Assembly: GCA_011390645.1 (NCBI GenBank)
Contig: JAABRY010000025.1
Coordinates: forward strand, 1-35,000
Reading direction: 5' to 3'
DNA length: 35,000 bases
Source: Gemmatimonadota bacterium
Lineage (GTDB): Bacteria; Gemmatimonadota; Gemmatimonadetes; Gemmatimonadales; GWC2-71-9
Made by a program: the position numbers and the translations under genes. Within the stretch, counting starts at the first letter, position 1, and each line of letters begins with the position of its first letter. The notes below the pieces were generated by a model. That model was not told the origin of the DNA. It made no database searches and saw nothing but the letters and a program-made list of their open reading frames with translations. This document shows, piece by piece, positions 1-9,252 of this stretch.

Positions 1-530
1 CCGGTACGCCGGTGGTCGCGGTGCGGCCGGGTGCGTATCCCGCGCTGCAGGCTGGCAAGGCCGGCAGTGTGGAACCGCTCGCGGCAACTGCCGCCACGCC
101 GCGCTTGACGGTGACTGGCATCACCACGCCCGAGAAGGCGGCGCTCGATGTCGCCGAGGCGCGTGTGGTGGTCGCTGGAGGTCGCGGATTGGGTGATCCG
201 AAGCACTTCGGGTTGCTTGAAGATCTTGCCGCTGCGTTCGGTGGCGAGGCCGCGGTTGGTGCATCGCGTGCGGTGGTCGACGCCGGCTGGGTCGAGCACG
301 GCGCGCAGGTGGGCCAGACCGGCAAGACCGTGTCGCCCGACCTCTACTTCGCGATCGGTGTGAGCGGCGCGATTCAGCACCTGGCCGGGATGCGTACCGC
401 GCGCACGATCGTCGCGATCAACCGCGACAAGGACGCGCCGATCTTCAAGGTGGCTGACTACGGCATTGTGGGTGACTTGTTCGAAGTGGTGCCGGCGCTG
501 ACGGACGCGATCAAGAAAGCGCGGAGCTAG
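1..530 (+). CDS. etfA: Electron transfer flavoprotein alpha subunit, C-terminal part (5' end outside window)
   Basis: ORF 12..530 is open to the window start; EtfA C-terminal FAD-domain motifs ([72 protein letters not shown]). Confidence 0.95.
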   Translation, partial: GTPVVAVRPGAYPALQAGKAGSVEPLAATAATPRLTVTGITTPEKAALDVAEARVVVAGGRGLGDPKHFGLLEDLAAAFGGEAAVGASRAVVDAGWVEHGAQVGQTGKTVSPDLYFAIGVSGAIQHLAGMRTARTIVAINRDKDAPIFKVADYGIVGDLFEVVPALTDAIKKARS

Positions 531-531
531 C

Positions 532-559
532 GGCGAACGGCGAACGGCGAACAGCGAAC
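532..559 (+). repeat. Tandem heptamer array (GGCGAAC x3, AGCGAAC x1), single arm (site A)
   Basis: ggcgaac at 532, 539, 546 and agcgaac at 553, directly after the etfA stop; followed by catcccgagcgcagcgaagga (571-591). Confidence 0.85.
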
Positions 560-607
560 AGACTGCCCGTCATCCCGAGCGCAGCGAAGGACCCCCTATC
601 TTTCAGC

Positions 608-2116
608 GTGTCCTCAGCTCGCGCGCGCCCCCTCGTCGTTGGTACCGGTATCGCCGGTTTGTGGGCCGCATGGCGCCTCGCCTCGGAGGGGCATGACGTC
701 CTCCTCGTCACCAAGGCGACGCTGCAGGATTCCAACACCGCATGGGCACAGGGCGGCATCGCTGTCGCCCTCGACGCCGCGGACTCTCCCGCACAACACG
801 CTGCTGATACCATTGCCGCGAGTGACGGCCTGGCCGATCCGATCGCGGTGGAGGTCCTGACCCGCGAGGGCCCCGACCGCGTGCGCGAACTCCTCGAGCT
901 TGGCGCGGTCTTCGATCGTGACGCCGATGGCGAGCTGCGCTTCGGCCTGGAGGCCGCACACTCGCGCGCCCGCATCCTGCACGCCGAAGGCGACCGCACC
1001 GGTGCGATGCTCGTGGCCGCGCTCTCCAAGGTGGTGCTCGGCAATCCACGCATCGAGGTGCGGCAGCATTGCCGCGTGCGACGCCTCCTGCGGCGAGGGG
1101 ATCGCGTGGTCGGGGCGATCCTCCTCAACGACGCGGGCGAACCCGAGGCCGTCGCTGCACCCGCGGTGATCCTCGCAACCGGGGGCTGCGGACAACTCTT
1201 CGAGATCACCACCAATCCACCTGTCGCCACCGCCGATGGCTGGGCCCTCGCGCATTCCGCGGGTGCGGTGCTCTCGCATCTCGAGTTTCTGCAGTTCCAC
1301 CCGACCGCGCTGCACGTTCCCGGCGTGAACCCCGCGCCGCTGCTCACTGAAGCACTCCGTGGGGCAGGGGCGTGGTTGGTGGATGCCAAAGGGGAACGCT
1401 TCGTCTTCGACGCCGACCCGCGCGGTGAGATGGCCCCACGTGACATCGTGGCGCGTGCGGTGGCGCATCGGGCCTATCGTGGCGGCGCCTTCCTCGACGC
1501 ACGCCACCTGCCCAACGTGGAACAGGCCTTCCCAGGAGTCGCAGCCCTCGTCGCGGCGCACGGCCTCTCGCTCGCGCACGACCTCTTGCCGGTTGCGCCC
1601 GCGATGCACTACGCGATGGGTGGGATCCGAACCGACCTGGCCGGGGGTAGTACCGTCGCGGGGCTCTGGGCCGTGGGCGAGTGTGCCAACACCGGTGTGC
1701 ATGGTGCCAATCGGTTGGCGTCCAATTCGCTGCTCGAGGGGCTCGTCTTTGCGGATCGGGCCGGGCGTGCGGTCGGGGAGCTCCTCGCCGGAAGCCCGAA
1801 GGTGCCATCTTTCGCACCGGCACCGACCGACTGGGATGCCGGCACCGATGCCGGGCCGATCGCCACCGCTTTCCGGGCGCGCATGCGGAGCTTCCTCACG
1901 CGCGAGGTGGGGCTGGTGCGCACCGAGCCCGGACTCGCCGAGGCGGAGTTGGCGATTGCCGACCTGCGTCGGCGCGTGCCATCTGGTGCGTGGCACACGG
2001 CGGATCAGCTCCGGATTGCCGCCGAGATTGCACGGGCGGCCCGGGGCCGCCGCGAATCGCGTGGTGGACATCGCCGCGCAGACTTTCCGAACCCGAAGCC
2101 AAGGATCACCGCGTGA
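608..2116 (+). CDS. nadB: L-aspartate oxidase
   Basis: N-terminal GTGIAGLWAAWRLA dinucleotide fold, DSNTAWAQGGIAVAL, HPTALHVPG, GGIRTDLAGGSTVAGLWAVGECANTGVHGANRLASNSLLEGLVF; followed by nadA and nadC. Confidence 0.95.
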   Translation: MSSARARPLVVGTGIAGLWAAWRLASEGHDVLLVTKATLQDSNTAWAQGGIAVALDAADSPAQHAADTIAASDGLADPIAVEVLTREGPDRVRELLELGAVFDRDADGELRFGLEAAHSRARILHAEGDRTGAMLVAALSKVVLGNPRIEVRQHCRVRRLLRRGDRVVGAILLNDAGEPEAVAAPAVILATGGCGQLFEITTNPPVATADGWALAHSAGAVLSHLEFLQFHPTALHVPGVNPAPLLTEALRGAGAWLVDAKGERFVFDADPRGEMAPRDIVARAVAHRAYRGGAFLDARHLPNVEQAFPGVAALVAAHGLSLAHDLLPVAPAMHYAMGGIRTDLAGGSTVAGLWAVGECANTGVHGANRLASNSLLEGLVFADRAGRAVGELLAGSPKVPSFAPAPTDWDAGTDAGPIATAFRARMRSFLTREVGLVRTEPGLAEAELAIADLRRRVPSGAWHTADQLRIAAEIARAARGRRESRGGHRRADFPNPKPRITA

Positions 2117-3108
2117 CGCTGCACCTGCCCGTGATTGATGCGCTGCCATACAACGATCATGAAATCGCCACGCTCCAGGCAGAGATCCGTGCGCTCGCCG
2201 CGGAACGCAATGCCGTGATCCTCGCACACAACTACCAGCGCGCCGAGGTGCAGGATGTCGCGCACTTCGTGGGCGACTCGCTGGGGCTGTCACGCAAGGC
2301 GGCGGCGGCAACGGAAGACATCATCGTCTTCTGCGGTGTGCATTTCATGGCCGAGACTGCGAAGGTGCTCGCACCCACCAAGACGGTGCTGTTGCCTGAC
2401 CTGGAAGCCGGCTGCTCGCTTGCCGACACCATCACCGCAGAAGAGGTGCGCGGCTGGCGCAAGCAGTTCCCCGACTACGTGGCGGTGGGCTACGTCAACA
2501 CGACGGCCGCGGTGAAGGCCGAGCTCGACTACTGCTGCACCAGCGGCAATGTGCTTGAGGTGATCGACGCGATCCCCGCCGACAAGGGCATTCTCTTCTT
2601 GCCCGACATGTTCCTCGGCGCGCACGTGCGACGGATGCGGCCCGACCGCAACGTCGAGGTCTGGATGGGCGAGTGCCACGTGCACGCAGGGATCGACATT
2701 GACACGCTGCAGGCCGCCCGCGACGCCAATCCGGGCTCCGAGGTGCTGGTGCACCCGGAGTGCGGCTGCGCATCGCGCTTGCTCTACCGGATGGCCGATG
2801 GCGATCTCCCTCCCGAGGGGATCCACATCGCCTCGACCGAGGGGATGATCAACCTCACCCGTGAGCTCGACGCCGACACCTTCATCGTCGCGACCGAGAC
2901 GGGGATCATCCACCGGATGCAGCAGATGGCCCCCGAGAAGCGCTTTGTACCGGCCGATCGCGCGGCAGAGTGCGCCTACATGAAGACGATCACGCTGGTG
3001 GATGTACGCGACGCGCTGCGACTCAACCAGTTCGAGATCGACGTGCCGACGGAAGTGCGCGAACGCGCGAAGCTCGCGATTGACCGCATGGTGGCGCTCG
3101 GTGCATGA
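2113..3108 (+). CDS. nadA: Quinolinate synthase A
   Basis: NAVILAHNYQRAEVQDVAHFVGDSLGLSRKAA, VHPECGCASRLLY, GMINLTRELDADTFIVATETGIIHRM; GTG start overlaps the nadB stop (GTGA). Confidence 0.95.
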   Translation: MTLHLPVIDALPYNDHEIATLQAEIRALAAERNAVILAHNYQRAEVQDVAHFVGDSLGLSRKAAAATEDIIVFCGVHFMAETAKVLAPTKTVLLPDLEAGCSLADTITAEEVRGWRKQFPDYVAVGYVNTTAAVKAELDYCCTSGNVLEVIDAIPADKGILFLPDMFLGAHVRRMRPDRNVEVWMGECHVHAGIDIDTLQAARDANPGSEVLVHPECGCASRLLYRMADGDLPPEGIHIASTEGMINLTRELDADTFIVATETGIIHRMQQMAPEKRFVPADRAAECAYMKTITLVDVRDALRLNQFEIDVPTEVRERAKLAIDRMVALGA

Positions 3109-3964
3109 GGTCGTCTCAGCGGCGGTGATCGCCGACGATGCCTCGCGTGTGGCAGAGCTTGCGCTCGCGGAAGACGGTGCGCGCGATGTCACCTCCGCAG
3201 TGACGATTCCCGCTGACGCCCACGGCGTGGCGCAGCTCGAGGCGCGTGAGGTGATGGTGATCGCGGGGACGGCCTGGGCCGATGCCGTGGTCGCCGCATG
3301 CGGGCTGCCGCCGGTGAAGTGGTCGGCGCGCGATGGCGATCGCATCGCGGCCGACACGGTTGTCGGTGAGGTGCACGGCGACCTGCGCGCCCTGCTGCGT
3401 GCGGAGCGTCCCTTGCTCAACATCCTGCAACGTGCCTGCGGTGTGGCGACGATGACGCGGCGCTATACGGACGCTGTCGCGGGGACATCGTGCCGCATCC
3501 TCCACACGCGGAAGACGACGCCGGGCCTGCGCTTGATGGAAGTCGCCGCCGTGGTCGCCGGTGGCGGGGAGCTCCACCGCCTGGACCTCGCCCACGCGGT
3601 GATGGTGAAGGACAACCATTGGCAGGGGCTCACGGCGGCCGGACGCTCGCTTGGCGATGCACTTGACGCCGCTCGCAGCATCGGTGTCAACGCGTTGTAT
3701 GTGGAGGTGGAGTCCGAGGCACAGCTGCGCGAGGCGTGCGCTGCCGGTGCGACGCGGTTGCTGATCGACAACCAGCGCGTGGAGACCGTGGCGGCGTGGA
3801 CCACCCTCGCCCGTACCCTCGCTCTGGGCATCGAGATCGAGGCGACCGGCGGGATCACGCTCGAGACGCTGCGTCAGTACGCCGACGCCGGTGTGGACTA
3901 CATCAGCACCGGCGCGCTCACCCACTCGGTTCGGGCGGTGGATCTGGGGCTGGAGGTGCGCTAA
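3101..3964 (+). CDS. nadC: Nicotinate-nucleotide pyrophosphorylase (carboxylating)
   Basis: LLNILQRACGVATMTRRYTDAV, ILHTRKTTPGLRLMEVAAVVAGGGELHRLDLAHAVMVKDNH, IEATGGITLETLRQYADAGVDYISTGALTHS. Confidence 0.95.
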   Translation: MHEVVSAAVIADDASRVAELALAEDGARDVTSAVTIPADAHGVAQLEAREVMVIAGTAWADAVVAACGLPPVKWSARDGDRIAADTVVGEVHGDLRALLRAERPLLNILQRACGVATMTRRYTDAVAGTSCRILHTRKTTPGLRLMEVAAVVAGGGELHRLDLAHAVMVKDNHWQGLTAAGRSLGDALDAARSIGVNALYVEVESEAQLREACAAGATRLLIDNQRVETVAAWTTLARTLALGIEIEATGGITLETLRQYADAGVDYISTGALTHSVRAVDLGLEVR

Positions 3965-4559
3965 CCACCGCCTCCCCGCGCGTGGCATCAGCCAACGCGC
4001 GCAGCAGCGCCTCCACCCCTGGCGCGGGCACCTGAATCCGGTACTCGACCTGCTCGCCGTAATCCTCTGCGAGGATCGTCGCCTCGTGACCAGGTAGCAG
4101 ATGCTGCACCGCGCTGATGTGCGCATACCCCACCGTCACCTCGACCTCGCTCCATGCCACCCGTTCGGCGCGCTGCAGCGTCTGCAGCGCCAACTCCACC
4201 GTGCCTGAGTACGCGCGCGCCAACCCGCCGGTCCCGAGCTTCACGCCACCATACCAGCGCGTCACCACCGCGACAACCTCGCCCACGTCAGCATGCAGCA
4301 ACACGTTCAGCATCGGCCGGCCAGCGGTGCCGTGCGGCTCGCCGTCGTCGCTCATCCCGACCTGCGCGGTGCTCCCCGGTGGTCCCGCGACCCACGCGGT
4401 GCAGTGATGCGTCGCGTCCGGCCACTCTGCCCGCACCGCCGCGATCACTGCCTGTGCCTCAGCCGCCGTCGCCGCGTGCGCGAGCGTGCAGGTGAAGCGG
4501 CTGCGTTCGATGACCTGCTCTGCGCGGTGCTGCGAGGCGGGGATGGGGTAGCGGGACAT
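3918..4559 (-). CDS. yigZ: YigZ/IMPACT family protein
   Basis: AWVAGPPGSTAQVGMSDDGEPHGTAGRPMLNVLLHADVGEVVAVVTRWYGGVKLGTGGLARAYSG matches the YigZ/IMPACT signature; convergent overlap with nadC. Confidence 0.9.
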   Translation of the reverse strand: MSRYPIPASQHRAEQVIERSRFTCTLAHAATAAEAQAVIAAVRAEWPDATHHCTAWVAGPPGSTAQVGMSDDGEPHGTAGRPMLNVLLHADVGEVVAVVTRWYGGVKLGTGGLARAYSGTVELALQTLQRAERVAWSEVEVTVGYAHISAVQHLLPGHEATILAEDYGEQVEYRIQVPAPGVEALLRALADATRGEAVVSAPPAPDPPPEPSG

Positions 4560-4576
4560 GGGGGGAAGCTAGACAC

Positions 4577-4755
4577 CCCAGCCGGCGACGTCAGTCGCCG
4601 GGGGGCGCGGCTCCGCCGCGCGGGGGCGGCGCCAGGCGCCGCGGGGTGAAAGGGGTCGGAATCCCAGCCCCTTTCACCTTTCACCCTGCGCGGCGCAGCC
4701 GCGCCCCGGGCTGGGTCGGGGCCCGGCGGTTGACACCGCCGGCTGGGATGGCTCG
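4577..4755. repeat. Nested palindromic repeat: BIME-like outer hairpins, GC-rich stem-loops and an inner GTGAAAG/CTTTCAC hairpin (site B)
   Basis: Left arm cccagccggcgacgtcagtcgccgg (4577-4601), right arm ccggcggttgacaccgccggctgggatggctcg (4723-4755), inner gtgaaag (4646-4652) facing ctttcacctttcac (4671-4684). Confidence 0.85.
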
Positions 4756-4756
4756 A

Positions 4757-6277
4757 TCACCTTGCCGGCGCCGAGATCCCGTTCCCCCCCATCGGATGGA
4801 TCTCGTCGTAGCGGCGAATCTCGTCAGGACCCAGCCGCTTCCAGATGCGCGTGCGGTCGAGTTGGTCAAGGTCAGTGATCCCTGCTGCGGCGACCAGCTC
4901 GAGGAAGTCCTCCACCGTCTCGTGATGGTAGTTGCGGACGCGCACCCACTTGTCGGCCACCACGAGGCCGCGGGTCAGGCCCGGCTTGTCGGTGGCGACC
5001 CCGGTGGGGCAGGTGTTGCGATGACACTCGAGCGCCTGAATGCACCCGAGGGCCAGCATCATCCCGCGCGCGGAATAGCAGATGTCGGCGCCGATGCAGA
5101 GGGTGCGGTAGATGTCGAACGCGGTGATCACCTTGCCGGCCGCGATGATCCGGATGCGATCCTTGATGCCGTGCTTGTGGAGCATGTCGGCGACGAAGGT
5201 GAGGCTCTCCTCGAGTGGGAGCCCGACATGATTCGAGAAATCGATCGGGGCGGCGCCGGTGCCGCCCTCCGCACCATCCACTGCGATGAAGTCGGGGGTG
5301 AGTCCTGTCTCCGCCATCAAGACACAGAGCGCCTCAAACTCGCGCCGCTCGCCGATGCACAGCTTGAAGCCGACCGGCTTGCCATCGGCCAGCTCGCGCA
5401 ACTGGTGCACGAAGCGCAGCAGTCCTTCCGCGCCCTCGTATGCCGTGTGGTGGGGAGGGGAGTCGATGCGGATGTTGGGTGACACGCCGCGAATCTTCGA
5501 GACTTCCAGGTTGTTCTTGGCGGCGGGGAGGATCCCGCCATGCCCCGGCTTCGCACCCTGCGAGAGCTTGAGCTCGATCATCTTCACTTCAGGGCGGAGC
5601 GCGTTCTCCCGGAAGCGTTCCGGCGAGAAGGCACCCTCGGGCGTGCGGGCGCCGAAGTAGCCCGTCCCGATCTGGAAACAGAGATCACCGCCCATCAAGT
5701 GCCAGGGCGAGATGCCGCCCTCACCGGTGCAGTGGAAGAAGCCCCCTTCCCTGGCGCCGACATTGAGCGCCTCGATCGCTGGCTTGCTCAAAGAACCGAA
5801 CGACATTCCGGCGATGTTGAAGACGCTGGCGTCGTACGGTTGGGTGCAGTGGGGCCCACCGATCCGGATCCGGGGCGGCGGATGCAGGTGGGCCACCGGG
5901 AACATCGAATGCGCCATGAAGGCGTAGCCCACTTCGGTGAGGTCGAGCTCGGTGCCGAACGGATGGACCTGGTGTTCGAGCTTGGCACGCGAGTACACGT
6001 ACGTTCGCTTGGTCCGGTCGATCGGGGTCCCGTCGGTCGCGTTCTCGATGAAGTACTGGTGCAGCTCCGGTCCGATGCTCTCCAGCAGGTAGCGGAAGTG
6101 CCCGACCACGGGGAAGTTGCGTCGGATCGCGTGCCGGGTCTGGAGCGAATCCCAGACCCCCAGGGCCACGATCGGCACCAGAAAGAGGTAGATCCACCAG
6201 GCGGGGGACCAGACCAGGCCGGCCAACGCCACGGTGAGGATGAGCAGGGCAGCTGTCTGAAGGAAGCGCGTCCGCAT
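4757..6277 (-). CDS. FMN-binding glutamate synthase family protein with N-terminal membrane segment
   Basis: MRTRFLQTAALLILTVALAGLVWSPAWWIYLFLVP then GltB FMN-domain motifs: FNIAGMSFGSLSKPAIEALNVGA, GEGGISPWH, GAKPGHGGILPA, DGAEGGTGAAP, GADICYSARGMMLALGCIQALECHRNTCPTGVAT. Confidence 0.93.
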   Translation of the reverse strand: MRTRFLQTAALLILTVALAGLVWSPAWWIYLFLVPIVALGVWDSLQTRHAIRRNFPVVGHFRYLLESIGPELHQYFIENATDGTPIDRTKRTYVYSRAKLEHQVHPFGTELDLTEVGYAFMAHSMFPVAHLHPPPRIRIGGPHCTQPYDASVFNIAGMSFGSLSKPAIEALNVGAREGGFFHCTGEGGISPWHLMGGDLCFQIGTGYFGARTPEGAFSPERFRENALRPEVKMIELKLSQGAKPGHGGILPAAKNNLEVSKIRGVSPNIRIDSPPHHTAYEGAEGLLRFVHQLRELADGKPVGFKLCIGERREFEALCVLMAETGLTPDFIAVDGAEGGTGAAPIDFSNHVGLPLEESLTFVADMLHKHGIKDRIRIIAAGKVITAFDIYRTLCIGADICYSARGMMLALGCIQALECHRNTCPTGVATDKPGLTRGLVVADKWVRVRNYHHETVEDFLELVAAAGITDLDQLDRTRIWKRLGPDEIRRYDEIHPMGGNGISAPAR

Positions 6278-6330
6278 CCGGTGGTGTCCTGTCGTTGGAG
6301 GAGTCTCCAAAGGTAGGGGGGCGGCGCCAT

Positions 6331-6407
6331 CCCAGCCGGCGACGTCAGTCGCCGGAGGGGGCCCGGCCGCGAATCCGGCGGTTGACACCGCCGGCTGGGA
6401 TGGCTCG
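6331..6407. repeat. BIME-like palindromic element, compact copy
   Basis: cccagccggcgacgtcagtcgccgg (6331-6355, identical to 4577-4601) and ccggcggttgacaccgccggctgggatggctcg (6375-6407, identical to 4723-4755). Confidence 0.9.
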
Positions 6408-6477
6408 GGATGACGGCGCACAGCCCCCTCCCCCCTCCCCCTATATTTGATGGTTCCCCTTTTCCTGGAGTCCCCGC

Positions 6478-8103
6478 GTGTCCGTCGTCCTACCCGTCCG
6501 CCACCAGCCCGCCCTCCCTGCCTCGCTGATCCGCGAGGAGGCCCCATCCGAGGAGGCGATCGAGCTCGATGTGCTGATCGTCGGTGGTGGGCCCGCCGGG
6601 CTGGCCTGCGCGATTCGGCTGGCGAAGGACGCCCCGGACCTGGCGATCGGGGTGCTGGAGAAGGCCGGCGCGCTCGGCGAGCACGTCCTCTCGGGCGCCG
6701 TCATGAACCCGATCGCGATCCGCTCGCTCTTCCCCGACCTCTCCGATGCCGACTTCCCCTTCCGGCAACCGGTCGAGGGTGAGGCGGTCTACTACCTCAC
6801 CGAACAGAAGGCGCAGCGCATCCCGACCCCGCCGACGATGAAGAACCACGGCAACGTGGTCGTCTCGCTCTGCGAGGTGGTCCGCTGGCTGGGCGAGCAG
6901 GCGGAGGCCCTCGGCGTGAACATCTTCCCGGGCTTCCCGGCCGAGTCGCTGTTGGTGGACGGCGAGCGGGTGATTGGTGTGCGGACGGTGCCGAGCGGGC
7001 TCGACCGTGCCGGCCAGCCGACTGACAGCTATCAGGAACCGACCGACCTCACCGCGAAGGTGGTCATTCTCGCTGAAGGGACGCGTGGCCCGCTGGCGCA
7101 GGCGTGGCGCACCTGGCGCGGCGTGGGCAGCGACAATCCGCAGATCTTCGCGCTGGGCGTGAAGGAAGTCTGGGAGGTCAAGAAGCCACTCGACCGCGTG
7201 ATTCATACGCTGGGCTGGCCGCTGCCGCGCGATGCATTCGGCGGCTCGTGGTGCTATCCGATGGGACCCAATCAGGTCTCGATCGGACTGGTGGTGGGGC
7301 TCGACTATCACGACGCCGCTCTCGACGTGCACGAATCGATGCAGCGGATGAAGCTGCACCCGCTCTTCCGTGAGATCCTCGAGGGCGGGACGATGCTCGA
7401 GTGGGGCGCGAAGACGATCCCCGAGGGTGGGTATCACGCGATTCCGCACCGCCTGAGCGGCGATGGCCTCGTGATGATCGGTGACACCGTCGGCTTCGTG
7501 GACGTGCCGTCGCTCAAGGGCATTCACTACGCGATGGAGTCGGGCATCCTCGCCGCGCAGACGGTCGCGACCGCACTCGCTGGGGGGGGGACGGGTGCGG
7601 GGACGGAGCTTGTCGGCTACGACGGTGCGGTGCGCGCCTCCCGAATCGTCAAGGACATGCACGGGACCCGCAACATGCGGCTCGCCTTCAAGGACGGCTT
7701 CGTGATGGGCGGGCTCAAGGCCGGCCTGATGACCCTGACCGGCGGGGCGTTCCCCGGTGGGCGCATCGAGATGGGGGAGGACGCCTCTGCCCCCCGTCAT
7801 CCGGGCCGTGCGGCACCGTTTGTGCCGGACAACGTCCTGACCTTCAGCAAGGTGGACGCCGTCTTCAAGTCAGGGAATGCCACGCGGGATGCCATTCCGT
7901 CGCACCTCGTTGTCGGACAGGATGTCCCGGCCGACGTGGCCGATTTCTACGCCCGGATGTGTCCGGCCGGCGTCTATGAGCGCGAGGGAGAGAACCTCGT
8001 GGTCAACGCGCCGAATTGCGTGGATTGCAAGGCCACGGATGTCCTTGGCCCCCGCTGGACCCCCCGCGAGGGGGGGAGCGGCCCCCGGTACCGGTTGATG
8101 TAG
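6478..8103 (+). CDS. Electron transfer flavoprotein-ubiquinone oxidoreductase (ETF-QO family)
   Basis: DVLIVGGGPAGLACAIRLA, HVLSGAVMNP, GVKEVWEV, GDTVGFVDVPSLKGIHYAMESGILAA; C-terminal ferredoxin-like CPAGVYE...VNAPNCVDCKATDV. Confidence 0.95.
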   Translation: MSVVLPVRHQPALPASLIREEAPSEEAIELDVLIVGGGPAGLACAIRLAKDAPDLAIGVLEKAGALGEHVLSGAVMNPIAIRSLFPDLSDADFPFRQPVEGEAVYYLTEQKAQRIPTPPTMKNHGNVVVSLCEVVRWLGEQAEALGVNIFPGFPAESLLVDGERVIGVRTVPSGLDRAGQPTDSYQEPTDLTAKVVILAEGTRGPLAQAWRTWRGVGSDNPQIFALGVKEVWEVKKPLDRVIHTLGWPLPRDAFGGSWCYPMGPNQVSIGLVVGLDYHDAALDVHESMQRMKLHPLFREILEGGTMLEWGAKTIPEGGYHAIPHRLSGDGLVMIGDTVGFVDVPSLKGIHYAMESGILAAQTVATALAGGGTGAGTELVGYDGAVRASRIVKDMHGTRNMRLAFKDGFVMGGLKAGLMTLTGGAFPGGRIEMGEDASAPRHPGRAAPFVPDNVLTFSKVDAVFKSGNATRDAIPSHLVVGQDVPADVADFYARMCPAGVYEREGENLVVNAPNCVDCKATDVLGPRWTPREGGSGPRYRLM

Positions 8104-8106
8104 CCC

Positions 8107-9252
8107 GTGACCGCCCCGACAACATTGCAGCGCTTCTGGGCGTGGCTGATCGCACCGCCCGACGAGGTGATCGCCGACGCTGCCCGCGACGGCGAGCTGC
8201 TGGTCGCCCGCGTGCGTAGCTGGCTGACATTGTTGTTGCTGGCCATTCCGCTCTTCTCCATCGCGTTGAACCCGATCGCCGCCAAGCATTGGCTCGGCCT
8301 GACCGTGGCCGGGACCGCCTTCGTGGCGGCGGTGATCATCGAGAAGGCCGTGCAACGCGGATTACACCGTCCGGGCCTGCCGTTCGCCACCACGATCGCC
8401 GACGTCAGCATCATCTCGCTGGGCTTGCTGGCCTTCTGGTTCATCGACTTGCCGATTGTCGCGACCAATTCCCGCGTGATCTTCGAGGCGTACTTTGTCG
8501 CGATCGCCGCGAGTGCGCTGCGCTATTCCCCCCCGGTCTGTCTCGTCGCGGGTGGCACCGCGATCACGCAGTACGCGATCCTGTCGATGTTGACGCCGGT
8601 GGTGTTCACCGAGGAGGCGCTCGCCAACGGCGTGTCGTCCTACGGAGGGTTCGAGCCCGCGACGCAGGCCGCACGGTTGATCCTGCTCCTCGCGATGACC
8701 GTCATGGCGCTGACGATCGTCGATCGGACGATTCGCCTGCGGCGGCAGGGCACCTTCGATCGGCTGACCGGGCTCTTCAACCGTGCCTACGCCGAGGAGT
8801 ATCTCGGACCGGAGCTGGCGCGCAGTGCGCGCATGGGTGATTCGGTCGTCATCGCGATGCTCGACGTGGACAAGTTCAAGCCGTTCAACGACACGCACGG
8901 CCATGCCGCCGGCGATGCGGCATTGCGGGAGATGGCGAAATTGCTGCGCGGCACCTTGCGCCGCAGCGACGTGATCGCACGGTTCGGTGGCGAGGAAATC
9001 CTGATCGTGATGCCCGGGACACGGCTCCAGGCGGCACTGGAGAAACTCGACGAGGTGCGGGTGGCCATCGGCTTGAAGGAGATTCCGCTGCCGCGCGGGG
9101 GGACCGGGCAGATCACCGTGTCGATCGGCGTCGCGGCGTACCCGGAGGATGGGACCGAGCCGGACGAGCTGCTGGATGTCGCCGATGCGCGATTGTACGT
9201 GGCGAAGGAGGATGGTCGCAACCGGATCGTGGCGGTGGCCGCTCAGGCGTAG
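8107..9252 (+). CDS. Membrane-associated GGDEF-domain protein (diguanylate cyclase)
   Basis: Hydrophobic N-terminal half; DRLTGLFNRAYAEE...MLDVDKFKPFNDTHGHAAGDAALREMAKLLRGTLRRSDVIARFGGEEILIVMPGT; intact GGEE and an RRSD candidate I-site. Confidence 0.93.
   Translation: MTAPTTLQRFWAWLIAPPDEVIADAARDGELLVARVRSWLTLLLLAIPLFSIALNPIAAKHWLGLTVAGTAFVAAVIIEKAVQRGLHRPGLPFATTIADVSIISLGLLAFWFIDLPIVATNSRVIFEAYFVAIAASALRYSPPVCLVAGGTAITQYAILSMLTPVVFTEEALANGVSSYGGFEPATQAARLILLLAMTVMALTIVDRTIRLRRQGTFDRLTGLFNRAYAEEYLGPELARSARMGDSVVIAMLDVDKFKPFNDTHGHAAGDAALREMAKLLRGTLRRSDVIARFGGEEILIVMPGTRLQAALEKLDEVRVAIGLKEIPLPRGGTGQITVSIGVAAYPEDGTEPDELLDVADARLYVAKEDGRNRIVAVAAQA

Noticed and set aside
614-2311. Long antisense ORFs in the track (also 2290..3423, 8362..9879, 10342..11655, 20338..21690, 21808..23010, 27136..28812)
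   Set aside because: They lie opposite well-identified genes and read as low-complexity Arg/Pro/His/Ala sequence typical of high-GC antisense frames.
4577-6407. Composite transposon around the glutamate-synthase-like gene
   Set aside because: No transposase or integrase is encoded; the flanks are short palindromic repeats found elsewhere too, so only recombination potential is claimed.
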